A stretch of DNA of 64,000 nucleotides, from contig JAMCAN010000001.1 of the NCBI GenBank assembly GCA_023715185.1, positions 806,001 to 870,000 on the forward strand. Direction: 5' to 3'. A model generated the notes under the pieces. The model saw only the letters and a program-made list of their open reading frames with translations, was not told the DNA's origin and ran no database searches. Made by a program: the position numbers and the translations under genes. Source of the DNA: Planococcus sp. MER TA 32b (GTDB lineage: Bacteria; Bacillota; Bacilli; Bacillales_A; Planococcaceae). Positions 8,124 to 18,500 of the stretch are shown here, piece by piece (the first letter of the stretch is position 1; the number at the start of each line of letters is the position of its first letter).

Positions 8124-9004
8124 TGATTTTAGTTACTGGAGCTACTGGCTTTTTAGGGACACATACAATTCCGAAGTTGGCAGAAGAGTCTAATGAGACA
8201 ATTAGATGCTTTGTCAGAGAAACGTCAGATATAAGATATTTAAAAGATTATTCAAATATTGAATTGGTCTATGGTTCATTCGATAATATTGAAACTTTCG
8301 AGAATGCACTAGAAGGAGTTGACACGCTTATTAACATTGCTTCTTTAGGTTTTGGTCATGGACCGAGCATTGTCCAAGCTTGTGTTAATAAAGGAGTAAA
8401 GCGAGCTATATTTATAAGTACTACAGCTATGTTTACTCAGCTTAATGCATCTACAAAAGTTATAAGACAAGAAGCTGAGAAAACAATTAAAGAATCAGGT
8501 ATTAATTATACAATTCTTAGACCTACGATGATTTATGGGACTGAAAAGGATCGAAATATGTCTAGGCTCGTTAAGTTTTTAGATAGAGCTCCTGTATTCC
8601 CCGTATTCGGTACAGGGGAGTATCTTCAGCAACCTATCCATGTTGAGGATTTGGCGGATGCTATAGTTAAAGCTTATAAATCAAACAATACAAGTTATAA
8701 AGCATATAATTTATCTGGTAAAGATGAACTTTCTTATAACGAGGTTATTAATACTATTAGTAATCTATTAAACAAAAAAGTAAAAAGGATTCACTTGCCT
8801 GTTAAACCAATTTTGATAGGACTTAACGGTTACGAAAAAGTATCAAAAAAACCGATATTGAAAGCTGAACAAGTATTGAGATTAAATGAACATAAAAATT
8901 TTAAACATCTTGATGCAGTTATAGATTTTAGTTTTGAAACTCGTACTTTCAAAAAAGGTATTGAATTAGAAATAGAGTCTATGAAGAAAAAGGGAATAAT
9001 TTAA
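8123..9004 (+). CDS. NAD-dependent epimerase/reductase, atypical SDR
   Basis: A 293-residue Rossmann protein with the cofactor motif GATGFLGTH at the N-terminus and ILRPTMIYG after the active-site region. A clear YxxxK catalytic pair is not visible where expected (the segment reads STTAMFTQLNASTK), so it belongs to the atypical extended SDRs or has a changed active site. Such proteins commonly accompany WbuB-type transferases and act as 4-keto-sugar reductases or UDP-hexosamine epimerases. GGAGG lies 8 bp before the start, and the gene overlaps the preceding glycosyltransferase by one base. Confidence 0.8.
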   Translation: MILVTGATGFLGTHTIPKLAEESNETIRCFVRETSDIRYLKDYSNIELVYGSFDNIETFENALEGVDTLINIASLGFGHGPSIVQACVNKGVKRAIFISTTAMFTQLNASTKVIRQEAEKTIKESGINYTILRPTMIYGTEKDRNMSRLVKFLDRAPVFPVFGTGEYLQQPIHVEDLADAIVKAYKSNNTSYKAYNLSGKDELSYNEVINTISNLLNKKVKRIHLPVKPILIGLNGYEKVSKKPILKAEQVLRLNEHKNFKHLDAVIDFSFETRTFKKGIELEIESMKKKGII

Positions 9005-9067
9005 ACCTCTATTAAATAAATGCTATTTTTACTAAAAAATTATATCGAGAAATGGAGAATTGAATAA

Positions 9068-10357
9068 ATGAAATTAACAGTAATCGGTCTAGGCTATATT
9101 GGACTTCCAACATCAATTATGTTTGCAAGTCACGGTGTTAATGTACTTGGTGTAGATATTGCAGAAGAAGCAGTAAATAAATTAAATTCAGGGAAAATAC
9201 ATATTGAAGAACCTGGATTGCAAGAAGCGCTAGAAGTTGTTTTAGAAGAAAAAACCTTTAGAGCTAGTTTGAAACCCGAAAAAGCTGACGCATTTATTAT
9301 TGCTGTTCCTACTCCTAACTTAAATGATGAATATAGGTCGTGCGATTTATCCAGCGTGCTTAGTGGAGTACGTTCAATATTACCTTTGCTTGAAATTGGT
9401 AATACAATAATAGTGGAGTCAACTATAGGACCACGTAGTATGGACGATGAAATCAAACCTTTAATTGAAGAAGCAGGATTTACAATTGGTAAGGATATAT
9501 TTTTAGTGCATTGTCCAGAACGAGTATTACCTGGACAGATTATGTATGAGCTAACACATAATAATCGTATTGTAGGTGGAGTCACTCCAGAGTGCAGTAA
9601 AGCTGGCGAAAAAGTATATAAAACTTTTGTAGAAGGAGAAATTATACTAACCGATGCTAAAACAGCAGAAATGTCCAAGTTGATGGAAAATACATTTAGA
9701 GATGTTAATATAGCTTTGGCAAATGAATTGGTTAAGGTTTGTACTGAACTGGAAATTGATGCACTTGATGTAATTGGAATGGCGAATAAGCATCCTAGGG
9801 TTAATCTTCATCAACCAGGACCTGGTGTTGGTGGGCACTGCCTAGCGGTAGATCCATATTTTATTGTAGCTAAAGCGCCAGAACAAGCACAATTAATTAA
9901 TCTTGCAAGGGAAACTAATAATTCAATGCCACATTTTGTGGTTGAAAATGTAAAAAAAATATTAGGGGAAAGTTCTAATAAAGTAGTTACTATTTTTGGT
10001 TTAACATACAAAGGAAATGTTGATGATATTCGTGAGAGTCCAGCTATGGATATTAAACAGTTGTTGGAAACAGAGACGAATTATGAAATTAGATGTTACG
10101 ACCCTCATGTAGAGAAACCTTTTGTAGAAAAAAATATCGATGCTGCCCTTCAAAATTCGAATTTAATTCTGGTACTTACAGATCACAATGAATTTAAAAA
10201 TTTAAAGCATTATCCATTAGAATTGATGAACAGTCAGATGGTTTTTGATACTAAAAATGCAGTTAAAGAAATTAATTATAGCGTTGAATATATCAATTTT
10301 GGTAACCTGTACAAGACTCTAAAAAAAGGAAAAAATTTACATTTAAAGCTAGTTTAA
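9068..10357 (+). CDS. wecC: UDP-N-acetyl-D-mannosamine dehydrogenase (WecC type)
   Basis: A 429-residue nucleotide-sugar 6-dehydrogenase. It has the N-terminal NAD motif GLGYIGLP, the central ENTFRDVNIALANEL helix, the catalytic cysteine in PGVGGHCLAVDPYF, and the C-terminal FGLTYKGNVDDIRESP segment. The active-site wording is closer to WecC/CapL-type UDP-ManNAc dehydrogenases than to UDP-glucose dehydrogenase. Product: UDP-ManNAcA. No WecB-type 2-epimerase is seen in the window, so UDP-ManNAc probably comes from a gene elsewhere, for example a teichoic-acid linkage-unit epimerase. Confidence 0.86.
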   Translation: MKLTVIGLGYIGLPTSIMFASHGVNVLGVDIAEEAVNKLNSGKIHIEEPGLQEALEVVLEEKTFRASLKPEKADAFIIAVPTPNLNDEYRSCDLSSVLSGVRSILPLLEIGNTIIVESTIGPRSMDDEIKPLIEEAGFTIGKDIFLVHCPERVLPGQIMYELTHNNRIVGGVTPECSKAGEKVYKTFVEGEIILTDAKTAEMSKLMENTFRDVNIALANELVKVCTELEIDALDVIGMANKHPRVNLHQPGPGVGGHCLAVDPYFIVAKAPEQAQLINLARETNNSMPHFVVENVKKILGESSNKVVTIFGLTYKGNVDDIRESPAMDIKQLLETETNYEIRCYDPHVEKPFVEKNIDAALQNSNLILVLTDHNEFKNLKHYPLELMNSQMVFDTKNAVKEINYSVEYINFGNLYKTLKKGKNLHLKLV

Positions 10358-10638
10358 ACTAAATCCACTCTTTTAAACTTGGTAAAATCGATAAAGTAAG
10401 TAAAAGTACAACGACATTATTCTTAAAGAAGCTAAATGAAATATATAATAATCACCAATACTAATTAGATTTAACATTAAAGTGATATGCTAGAATATTG
10501 TAGATGTTCAATTACAAAATAATTCGTAATATTTCGAAAAAATCTAAATTTTGTTGAGTAGCAAACCATAAAAAATAGAAGTGTTGAAAGAAACTTTTTA
10601 TAAAATCATAACGCACATTAATTAATATTGTTAAATAG

Positions 10639-10776
10639 AAAATTAAACAACACACTCGAATACTCAAGTTGGTAGTTCGTGATAATGCACTTTTGGCTAG
10701 AGAGTACAGTAGCCGATACTATAATTTTGAATATTACTACGAAGAAAATATCTTCAAGTATTTAAAACGATACTAG
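10639..10776 (+). pseudogene. Possible decayed C-terminus of a glycosyltransferase
   Basis: The 525-bp stretch 10358-10883 has no intact gene. Between in-frame stops at 10636 and 10774 the frame reads a peptide ending in LAREYSSRYY, then NFEYYYEENIFKYLKRY, which looks like the final helix of GT4 glycosyltransferases (conserved aromatic/basic tail). No start codon or ribosome site is present. The rest of the gap is A+T-rich and uninterpreted. This suggests loss of one transferase from the cassette. Confidence 0.3.
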
Positions 10777-10883
10777 AAAATATTATTTCGATTACGAGTA
10801 AGGGACAAGAAAGATTTCATAAGTGCAATAGGCCATTCACTTTAAAGTTAAATATAATTAATTAAAATACAGGGAGCTAGGCT

Positions 10884-12299
10884 ATGGCATTAATTAATGA
10901 AATAAAAAAGTATTATACTAATATACCGATATGGGTAACTGACTGTTTAGCACCTTTTTATTACATGATACCTCAAAAGAAGCGTTATGGAACTGTATTT
11001 GAAAGTCAGCTAAAAAAATTGGAAGAAGTAGAAAGTTATAGTAAAGACCAAGTTCAAAATTTAATTAATAAGCAATTAATATTAACTATTAAAGATGCTT
11101 ATGAGAATGTACCCTATTATAAAAATTTATTTGATAAAAAAAATATATCTATTTCTTCTATAAAGGAAATTAAAGATATTCAAAAGATCCCTTTTTTAAC
11201 AAAAGAAAATTTGATTGATAATAAAGAAGAATTGTTATCAAGACATGTAGATAAGAGTAAATTACAATACATAACTACTTCAGGATCCACAGGTAATCCA
11301 GTTGGTTTTTATGTAGATGAAGATAGCACCATGAAAGAATGGGCCTATACTTTGTATCTATGGAAAAGAGTGGGATATAGACCCGATAGTTCGAGACTTC
11401 TTTTAAGAGGAAAAACTTTTTGGGCACAAAAGAATAAGTCTAAAAACTGGCAATACGATGCATTGAGAAGGGAATTAAGCTGTAATATCTTTGATTTAAA
11501 TAATGATAATCTAGAAGACTATTGCAAAGCTATAGAAAAATATAAACCAGAATTTATACATGGTTATATGTCTGCCACTGTTATACTATGCAAATATATA
11601 GAGTCTCGACCTAATAAGTTAAAGCATCAATTTAAAGCAGTGTTAGCTGTTAGTGAAAATGTGTTAGATAACCAAAGAGAGTATGTTGAAAAAATTCTTA
11701 ATACAAGAGTTTTTTCATTTTATGGACATTCAGAGAGGCTGGTAATAGCTGGAGAATGTGAATATAGTACTGAGTACCATATAGAGCCACTTTACGGTTA
11801 CGCCGAAATTATCGATGAAGATGGAAATTCAATTAATGACGGTAGCGTAGGCGAATTGGTAACAACAGGATTTTGTAATAAAGGCATGCCGATGTTAAGA
11901 TATAGGACCGGAGATTTGGCAAGTTGGTCAAATAAAGATGATTGTAAATGTGGTAGGCCACATTTACGCTTAGCTAAAGTACATGGGAGATGGAAACAAG
12001 ATGTATTGATTAATAGCGATAATGCACCTGTCTCTCTAACAGCAATTAATATGCATTCAGATGTATTTGATAAAGTTATTCGATACCAATTTCTTCAAGA
12101 AGTAAAAGGTGAAGTTGTAATGAAAATACTAGCCAACCGTGATTTCACAAATGAAGATTATTCGGTTATTTTAAAAGAACTCGATGAAAAAACTAAAGGA
12201 AAAATAAAATACAGAATTGACTTAGTTGATAATATACCACTAAAGCCCAATGGGAAATATTCAATAATAGACCAAAGGTTAAAGGTAAGTCAGTTTTAA
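10884..12299 (+). CDS. CapK-like adenylate-forming enzyme (phenylacetate-CoA ligase family)
   Basis: A 471-residue protein of the PaaK/CapK group. The P-loop-like adenylation motif TTSGSTGNPVGFYVD is seen at about 132-146, followed by FYGHSERLVIAGEC and a late YRTGDLA motif (RYRTGDLASW). CapK homologues occur in many capsule loci. They are presumed to activate a carboxylate for decoration of the polymer (acyl or amino-acid substituents), but the substrate is not established. It has a GGGAG site 7 bp before the ATG. A glycosyltransferase follows after 21 bp. Confidence 0.86.
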   Translation: MALINEIKKYYTNIPIWVTDCLAPFYYMIPQKKRYGTVFESQLKKLEEVESYSKDQVQNLINKQLILTIKDAYENVPYYKNLFDKKNISISSIKEIKDIQKIPFLTKENLIDNKEELLSRHVDKSKLQYITTSGSTGNPVGFYVDEDSTMKEWAYTLYLWKRVGYRPDSSRLLLRGKTFWAQKNKSKNWQYDALRRELSCNIFDLNNDNLEDYCKAIEKYKPEFIHGYMSATVILCKYIESRPNKLKHQFKAVLAVSENVLDNQREYVEKILNTRVFSFYGHSERLVIAGECEYSTEYHIEPLYGYAEIIDEDGNSINDGSVGELVTTGFCNKGMPMLRYRTGDLASWSNKDDCKCGRPHLRLAKVHGRWKQDVLINSDNAPVSLTAINMHSDVFDKVIRYQFLQEVKGEVVMKILANRDFTNEDYSVILKELDEKTKGKIKYRIDLVDNIPLKPNGKYSIIDQRLKVSQF

Positions 12300-12320
12300 T
12301 AAGTAATTGAGGTAAAATTT

Positions 12321-13337
12321 ATGAAGAAAATTTATATTGGCAGTTTTCCTCCCCCTTATGGAGGGGTAACAATAAAAAATAAAATGTTGTATGATAATTT
12401 ATCAAAATATATATTAATAGAAAAGTTAAATTTAGGTTCGGTAAAAAATTTTAAATTTAAGAGTGTTAAAGATTTGCTAATGAGTATTATGCTGCCGAAC
12501 AAGATACTAATTATTGGTGCCTCTGGAAAGTATAGAAAGTTATTAACTAGAATTTTGTTTTATTTTAATAAAAAAACGTTAAAGCGTTCTTTGTTGATAG
12601 TAATGGGGGGAGTAGCATCTAAAGAAATCGCCTCGAATCCAAAATATTTAAAGTGGGCTTCAGAATATAAGCAGATCTATGTTGAGACAGAGGGTATGAA
12701 ATATGAATTAACACAGCAAGGATTAAACAATATATCTATATTTCCTAATTGTAGAGAAAAACCTAGTGAAGTATTATTTAGGGAAAACGTTAAAAGTGAT
12801 TTGAAATTATTGTTCTTTTCGCAAATTTCAACAGAAAAAGGGGCAGACATAGTCCTCGACGCAGCCAAAAAATTAAATAAAGAAAATATTCCTTTTGAAA
12901 TTGATTTTTACGGCCACATTGAACCAAACTATAGAGAACAATTTTTATCAAATGTTAACTTATTACCTAATGTGCAGTACCATGGAGTGTTTCAACCTGA
13001 AACAGAAAATTTATACACAAAATTACAAGAATATGATTTATTACTGTTCCCATCAAAATGGAAAGCAGAAGGGGTGCCTGGAATATTAGTAGAGGCAAAA
13101 ATGGTCGCTCTACCAGCTATAGTAAGTGATTTAAATTACAACGCAGAAATCATAGAACATAAATTAGATGGAATTGTTTTAAAAGAGAATACACCATTTC
13201 AGTTAGCTACTTCTATTTATGAATTGCATATGGACAGAAATCTTTTAAAGAAAATGAGTTCGATGGCTCTTTATTCAAGTAAAAAATACTTATTAGACAA
13301 TTATTTGTTTGATATTATTTCAAAGATTACAAAATAG
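12321..13337 (+). CDS. GT4-family glycosyltransferase
   Basis: A 338-residue GT-B enzyme. It begins KKIYIGSFPPPYGGVT (acceptor-side glycine motif) and carries a C-terminal donor site with FPSKWKAEGVPGILVEAKM, containing the E-x7-E arrangement of retaining GT4 transferases. It transfers one sugar of the repeat unit at the cytoplasmic membrane face; donor and acceptor cannot be read from the sequence. AGGTAAAAT precedes the ATG. Codon use is A+T-rich like its neighbours. Confidence 0.84.
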   Translation: MKKIYIGSFPPPYGGVTIKNKMLYDNLSKYILIEKLNLGSVKNFKFKSVKDLLMSIMLPNKILIIGASGKYRKLLTRILFYFNKKTLKRSLLIVMGGVASKEIASNPKYLKWASEYKQIYVETEGMKYELTQQGLNNISIFPNCREKPSEVLFRENVKSDLKLLFFSQISTEKGADIVLDAAKKLNKENIPFEIDFYGHIEPNYREQFLSNVNLLPNVQYHGVFQPETENLYTKLQEYDLLLFPSKWKAEGVPGILVEAKMVALPAIVSDLNYNAEIIEHKLDGIVLKENTPFQLATSIYELHMDRNLLKKMSSMALYSSKKYLLDNYLFDIISKITK

Positions 13338-13423
13338 TTTAAATGGATTTTAAAATATAGAAAGTCTGTAGTTTATGATCTTCTAACTAAATTGCAATAA
13401 ACACAGTAAAAGAAAGGATTTTT

Positions 13424-14524
13424 ATGAGAATATTTGTTTTCAATAAAGATTTTTCAGAACAGTCAGTGAGGCAAGTCGAAACTTTATTATCGTTTTTAGA
13501 CATTTCTACTATTGTATTAGACTATGAATGGGAAAAAGTTTTATCGAATAGCAAGATAGAATATACAAATTTTGAAGAATTTCATAAACGTCCTGGCTTG
13601 AAGGGCATATTATTTCTAAATATTTTAGATGGCAATTATTTAATGAAGTATAAAAATAAAAACACTTTTTATATTTTCAGACCTCGAGGTATCGTACCGG
13701 AAGAATCCTACTATAAAAAGAAAAATTTAGTGAAACGAGAGATTTTAAATTTTATTGAAAGAAAAGTTATTAAAAGAGTCGATTATTTCATTTTTCTAAG
13801 TGACACACAAAAAGCACATTACTTTAATAAATACAAAAGTATTTTAATGAATAAGCACATTAAATCTACAATATTACCAAATTTGAAAATTAGTGAAAAA
13901 AGCCTTTTTAAGAGTACAGTAAAAGAAAGATCTCCATTAAAAATTGTTTATTCAGGGGGATTTTCAAAGTGGCAAAATATAGAATTAGTTTTTAAAACTT
14001 TCGAAAGCTTGTTAAATGTTTATGAAAGTGTGGAATTTAGTGTTTTAACATTTGAAAATAATTTTGATTATGCTGAAAAACTTGCTAGAAAATATAATGT
14101 ATTCAAGGTATTTAAAGTTAAATATGTTAATCCAGAAATATTGAATAGTGAATTAAGAAAGTATGATGTTGGAATTATAATAAGAGACAAAAGCATAGTA
14201 AATTCTTCTGCATCCCCTTTTAAAGTGATAGATTATTTGTCTAACGGTTTAGGACTTATAGTAACCGACAGCGTGGCAGAAGCATCAGGTTTAAAAGGAT
14301 TTTTAAACAGTAATTCATATTTTGTTATAGATTTTAATGCTGGTAAGATCTCTTATCAAAAGGATAACTTAATAAAGTTTATTGAACAAATACTGAATGA
14401 AAAAACTAAAATGAATATTATAAATTCCTATAACAATTTTACGAAAGAAATACTTGCAGAAGAAATATCACTTAAAATTGAGAATGCTGCAGTAGAAATG
14501 AATAAACTAAAAAATTTGTATTAA
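13424..14524 (+). CDS. Putative glycosyltransferase (GT-B fold)
   Basis: A 366-residue protein with weak GT4-like features. There is an N-terminal Rossmann-like start (MRIFVFNKDFSEQSVRQVET), a central IVYSGGFSKWQNIELVFKTF segment typical of the linker into the nucleotide-binding half, and a C-terminal SSASPFKVIDYLSNGLGLIV that replaces the usual E-x7-E region. AAAGGA lies 7 bp before the start. The position between two clear glycosyltransferases supports a transferase role. The divergent donor site makes the linkage type unclear. Confidence 0.72.
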   Translation: MRIFVFNKDFSEQSVRQVETLLSFLDISTIVLDYEWEKVLSNSKIEYTNFEEFHKRPGLKGILFLNILDGNYLMKYKNKNTFYIFRPRGIVPEESYYKKKNLVKREILNFIERKVIKRVDYFIFLSDTQKAHYFNKYKSILMNKHIKSTILPNLKISEKSLFKSTVKERSPLKIVYSGGFSKWQNIELVFKTFESLLNVYESVEFSVLTFENNFDYAEKLARKYNVFKVFKVKYVNPEILNSELRKYDVGIIIRDKSIVNSSASPFKVIDYLSNGLGLIVTDSVAEASGLKGFLNSNSYFVIDFNAGKISYQKDNLIKFIEQILNEKTKMNIINSYNNFTKEILAEEISLKIENAAVEMNKLKNLY

Positions 14525-14571
14525 CATATTCAATAAAATGAAATTGTATAAAAAAATAAGGTTGTGAAATA

Positions 14572-15648
14572 ATGAAGATATATTTCTTGATTCACAGTAT
14601 GAGATATGGCGGGGCTAATAAAGTTTTAGTAGATATAGCTAACTTTCTTGTAAGTAGAAATCATAAAGTAGGAATAGTTACATATTTGAATGATGAAAGA
14701 TTTTATATTTTAGATGACCGTATAGAAATTTTAAATATATATACGGTGTTTGATAAAAAAAGAGGGATACGCAGGATAGGTCAAACGTTGAAATTGAGAA
14801 GAATTCTAAAAAGAAATAACGTTGATGTCTTGATTGCATTTGATAACACTGCCAAATTAATGGGAGTAACTGCTACGATATTGTTAAAAAGTAAGATGAT
14901 AATTTCAGAACGATTAGATCCCTACAATTACATTCCTGGCAGAAAAAATACAATGCATACAAGATATAAACTTGCCGATGGTTGTGTTTTTCAAACAGAA
15001 GGAGCAGCCAACTATTTCCCGGAAAATGTTATAACTAAAAGTGTTGTAATACCCAACTTTATTAATAACTATTCACAGAAAGCACTTCCCTTCGAAATGA
15101 GAGAAAATGAAATTGCTTTTGTAGCACGTCTTGACATAAAACAAAAAAGACAAGATTTAATGATTAAAGCTTTCAAAAGGGTTTCAATAGCTTTTCCTGA
15201 TATGAAATTAGTTTTTTATGGTGGTGGGCCAGACGAGGAATATTTAAGAAATCTCGTTAATAAGATGGGTCTAAGCAACCAAGTGAATTTTAATGGAGTT
15301 GTAAAGGAAGTAAAAGAATCTATAATTAAATCGAAACTTTTCGTAATGACTTCTGATTATGAAGGTGTTCCTAACGCTTTGATGGAAGCAATGTCTCTTG
15401 GCTTACCAGTAGTATCTACTGATTGTAGTCCTGGTGGAGCAAAACTGCTGATAAAAGATCAAGAAAATGGCCTTCTAGTACCTAGGGATAATGAAGAGAA
15501 ATTAGCTGATGCAATTATAAGAATTCTTAATAACCCTGACTTTGCCGATGCACTTGGACATGAAGCTAAGAAGATAAATGAAAATTATCATCCCAATGTC
15601 ATTTTGCCAAAATGGGAAGAATATATTAGAAAGACGGTAAATAATTGA
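14572..15648 (+). CDS. GT4-family glycosyltransferase
   Basis: A 358-residue GT4 enzyme with a textbook layout. The N-terminus reads KIYFLIHSMRYGGANKVLVD. The central part has EIAFVARLDIKQKRQDLMIK, and the donor site is SDYEGVPNALMEAMSLGLPV followed by VSTD. This resembles the N-acetylhexosaminyl transferases PglA/PglH in overall pattern, but the sugar is not predictable. It lies 18 bp upstream of the polymerase gene. Confidence 0.9.
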   Translation: MKIYFLIHSMRYGGANKVLVDIANFLVSRNHKVGIVTYLNDERFYILDDRIEILNIYTVFDKKRGIRRIGQTLKLRRILKRNNVDVLIAFDNTAKLMGVTATILLKSKMIISERLDPYNYIPGRKNTMHTRYKLADGCVFQTEGAANYFPENVITKSVVIPNFINNYSQKALPFEMRENEIAFVARLDIKQKRQDLMIKAFKRVSIAFPDMKLVFYGGGPDEEYLRNLVNKMGLSNQVNFNGVVKEVKESIIKSKLFVMTSDYEGVPNALMEAMSLGLPVVSTDCSPGGAKLLIKDQENGLLVPRDNEEKLADAIIRILNNPDFADALGHEAKKINENYHPNVILPKWEEYIRKTVNN

Positions 15649-15665
15649 AGTGAGGAATATTGTAA

Positions 15666-16874
15666 ATGGAAAAGTTATTATTGAATAAAAACTCTTCATA
15701 TTCAAAAGATATATTTTTTTCAGGACTGGTTTTTTTATATGTATTTACATTTTTTGTGAATACAACTAGTGATGTTAATGACATTTTAATTCAACTATCT
15801 CTTTATTCTTTAATTCTCGTAGCAATTTTAAAGCTGATTTTTTCTAAAGAAGAAATTCCGTTAATATTTACGATATGGTATGGAATATTTGTTCTTTTGT
15901 CTTTAATATCCTTTCTTTATGCGAATTCAGAAAGCCATGCAATTTTAGGTATTAACAGGGTAGTAGTTACATTTGCATTGGGTTTTGCTATTGCAATTTT
16001 TATAAACCAACCTCTTAGAATTAACTCTCTAATAAATGCTTTTATTATTTCTGGATTTGTTGTAGGAGTAATTCATATTACTTCCTCAGTTACATCGGGT
16101 TCATACTTAAGAATAGGTACTGAATATGGAATTAACCCTAATGAAGTTGGTCTTATTTTTTCGATTTCAGCTTGCTTTGCCTTTTATAAACTCTATATTA
16201 AACAAAACGTTTTATTTAATACTCTAGCATTTTCAGTATCATTTACAGCAGTAACTCTTTCAGGATCTAAAAAAGCTATTTTAGGTATATTTATTTTCCT
16301 TCTTGTATACTTATTGTATACCAATAATATAAAAAAATTTATTAAAAACATAGTATATCTTTCATTAATATTAATTACTGGATATATAATCCTGTTTTAT
16401 AACTCATTTATTTATGAGATAGCAGGTTATAGACTAGAATTAATGTTTAATGAGTTTCTTAACGATAGCGGTAATGATAATTCTACTGAAAGACGGATGT
16501 TTATGATTAAATCTGGTTTAGAGTTTTTTTATTATAATCCAATTTTTGGTGTAGGTATTAACAACTTTGCAAGTGCTTATAGTAATTTAATTGGTCAAGA
16601 TACATATTCACATAATAACTATATTGAGGTTTTGGTTAATTTAGGTATGGTAGGTTTTATTACTTATTATGGAATCATAATTTTAATCGTATATAGATTA
16701 TTAAAACAAAAAGGTGTAAAAAATTCTTCTAAAGGTCTCTATTGGGGAATTTTGATACTTGTTTTATTTTATGATTTTGCTACAGTTTCATATTATAATC
16801 CATTTATCATTGTATTAATATCGCTTCTAATAGTTTGGAGTAAAAAAGAGAATATTACTCACTTTAACAAGTAA
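15666..16874 (+). CDS. Wzy-like polysaccharide polymerase (O-antigen ligase family)
   Basis: A 402-residue integral membrane protein with about ten hydrophobic segments. A large extracytoplasmic loop before the C-terminal helices carries the O-antigen ligase/Wzy signature region (FFYYNPIFGVGINNFASAYS and DTYSHNNYIEVLVNLG). Wzy joins lipid-linked repeat units at the outer face of the membrane. It is directly after a glycosyltransferase and before the flippase gene, as usual in Wzx/Wzy loci. Confidence 0.88.
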   Translation: MEKLLLNKNSSYSKDIFFSGLVFLYVFTFFVNTTSDVNDILIQLSLYSLILVAILKLIFSKEEIPLIFTIWYGIFVLLSLISFLYANSESHAILGINRVVVTFALGFAIAIFINQPLRINSLINAFIISGFVVGVIHITSSVTSGSYLRIGTEYGINPNEVGLIFSISACFAFYKLYIKQNVLFNTLAFSVSFTAVTLSGSKKAILGIFIFLLVYLLYTNNIKKFIKNIVYLSLILITGYIILFYNSFIYEIAGYRLELMFNEFLNDSGNDNSTERRMFMIKSGLEFFYYNPIFGVGINNFASAYSNLIGQDTYSHNNYIEVLVNLGMVGFITYYGIIILIVYRLLKQKGVKNSSKGLYWGILILVLFYDFATVSYYNPFIIVLISLLIVWSKKENITHFNK

Positions 16875-17028
16875 AAAATGATGAATATGTAACTTATTTA
16901 TCTCTATTAAGGCTATTCTTATTTTTTTACTTAAAAATGCAAAGTATCATTAATTTGTGGGAATAAGTTATAATATGTAAGAATCAGATAAATTTTGCTA
17001 GAGGCTAAAGAAAGCGTAGGGATTTATA

Positions 17029-18402
17029 TTGGCAAAATTCAAAAAAAAAATTTCTTTAAATAAGATAAATGTAGCAAAAATCTCAAGTGGTACAATGCTA
17101 GGACAAATCATATCTATAATTTCTTTACCAATTATTACACGACTATATGGAGTTGAAGCTATTGGTTTTTGGGCTTTGATAAATTCATCAGCTATGATTG
17201 TAAAGTCATTTTCAGATTTAGGAATGTCTCATTCTTTAATGTTAGAAAAAAAAAATGAAATACTTCAAACGTATAAGGTTATCACTACTTTAGTTGGATT
17301 TTTTAGTATATTATCCTCAATAATTGTAACTCTATTCCTGTTGAAATTCTCTAGTGTCACTATAAACCCGTACTTTTTATTAATATTTTTATTCATTATA
17401 ATTTTTACCACCCAACAAGTTCAAGTTTCTTATACGTGGTTGAATAGAATCGGTGAATATAATGTTCTAATGAAAAATCCACTAATTAATAATGGGATTT
17501 ATGCATTAGTAGCTATTGTTTTAGGGTTATTGGGATTTGGTATATATGGTTACCTTATTGGTCATTGTATAGGACAAATTAGTACTTTGATCCATATGAA
17601 GAAAAATCTTCCTAAATCTTTATTTACATTCAATTTTAGTGATTTTAAATATGTTTTAATTAAAAATAACAGATTTGTAAAATTTCAATTACCAACTAAT
17701 ATTTTAAGCAACTTTAAAAATCAGTTACCAATATTATTAATAGAGTTTTTATGGGGAACAACTATTTTAGGGTATTATTCGATAACAGTAAAATTATTAC
17801 AAATACCTATTTCTCTTATAGCAAATGCAATTGGCAGGGTGTTTTTTCAAACGATAGCTATAAGAAAAAAAGAAGGAAAAGATTTGGGAGTTTACGTTTG
17901 TAGAAATTTAAAACGAGGAATGTTTATTGCAGCCATTCCGATTCTCTTATTAACAGCATTTGGCGATATTATCGTTTTGATTTTTCTTGGGGAAGAATGG
18001 AGAATTGCTGGTTATTTTATTCAAATTTTGGCTATTCAGTTTTTCTTTATGTTTGTTATGAATACAGTTCAAGGAATCTCTACAGTTTTAGAAAAACAAA
18101 ATCTCGCGATGATTTCTAGCTTGCTACAAGTATTTGGATTTATTGTTGGTGCTTTAATAGGAACGCTTTTATATGAAAATATTTATCTAGCTCTAATTTT
18201 TATGTCTGTTTTCTATATAACGTTCCACATAATATACCTCAGTCGTCTGCTATATATTATGAAGTTATCTAGATTTTTATACATTAAATATTCCTTTATA
18301 TCTGTGTCAATAATTCTTATAAGCGCTGTTTTTTTTAGATTTATATTTAATAAATTAGTAGAAGTATTTAATTTTTCTATGTTTGGTTTATTATTAATAT
18401 AA
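17029..18402 (+). CDS. Wzx-type oligosaccharide flippase
   Basis: A 457-residue polytopic protein of the MATE/MOP superfamily polysaccharide exporters, with about twelve hydrophobic helices. It starts AKISSGTMLGQIISIISLPI and contains the family-like TRLYGVEAIGFWALI segment after helix 1. It moves undecaprenyl-linked repeat units across the membrane. The start is a TTG (17029) with a GTAGGG site 7 bp upstream. The preceding 150-bp gap holds a TATAAT at 16969-16974 without a convincing -35. Confidence 0.9.
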   Translation: MAKFKKKISLNKINVAKISSGTMLGQIISIISLPIITRLYGVEAIGFWALINSSAMIVKSFSDLGMSHSLMLEKKNEILQTYKVITTLVGFFSILSSIIVTLFLLKFSSVTINPYFLLIFLFIIIFTTQQVQVSYTWLNRIGEYNVLMKNPLINNGIYALVAIVLGLLGFGIYGYLIGHCIGQISTLIHMKKNLPKSLFTFNFSDFKYVLIKNNRFVKFQLPTNILSNFKNQLPILLIEFLWGTTILGYYSITVKLLQIPISLIANAIGRVFFQTIAIRKKEGKDLGVYVCRNLKRGMFIAAIPILLLTAFGDIIVLIFLGEEWRIAGYFIQILAIQFFFMFVMNTVQGISTVLEKQNLAMISSLLQVFGFIVGALIGTLLYENIYLALIFMSVFYITFHIIYLSRLLYIMKLSRFLYIKYSFISVSIILISAVFFRFIFNKLVEVFNFSMFGLLLI

Positions 18403-18500
18403 AATTTTTCTTGTAGTGTATTTAATATTAAAATATTTTAAATGTGACAATGAATATAGCATTAAGTCTAATAACAGTTGAGTTGGAAAGGGAGAAAAGA

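Noticed and set aside
16969-16974. Promoter before the first flippase gene
   Set aside because: TATAAT is present, but the region 16-18 bp upstream has no -35-like sequence; in A+T-rich DNA such hexamers are expected by chance.
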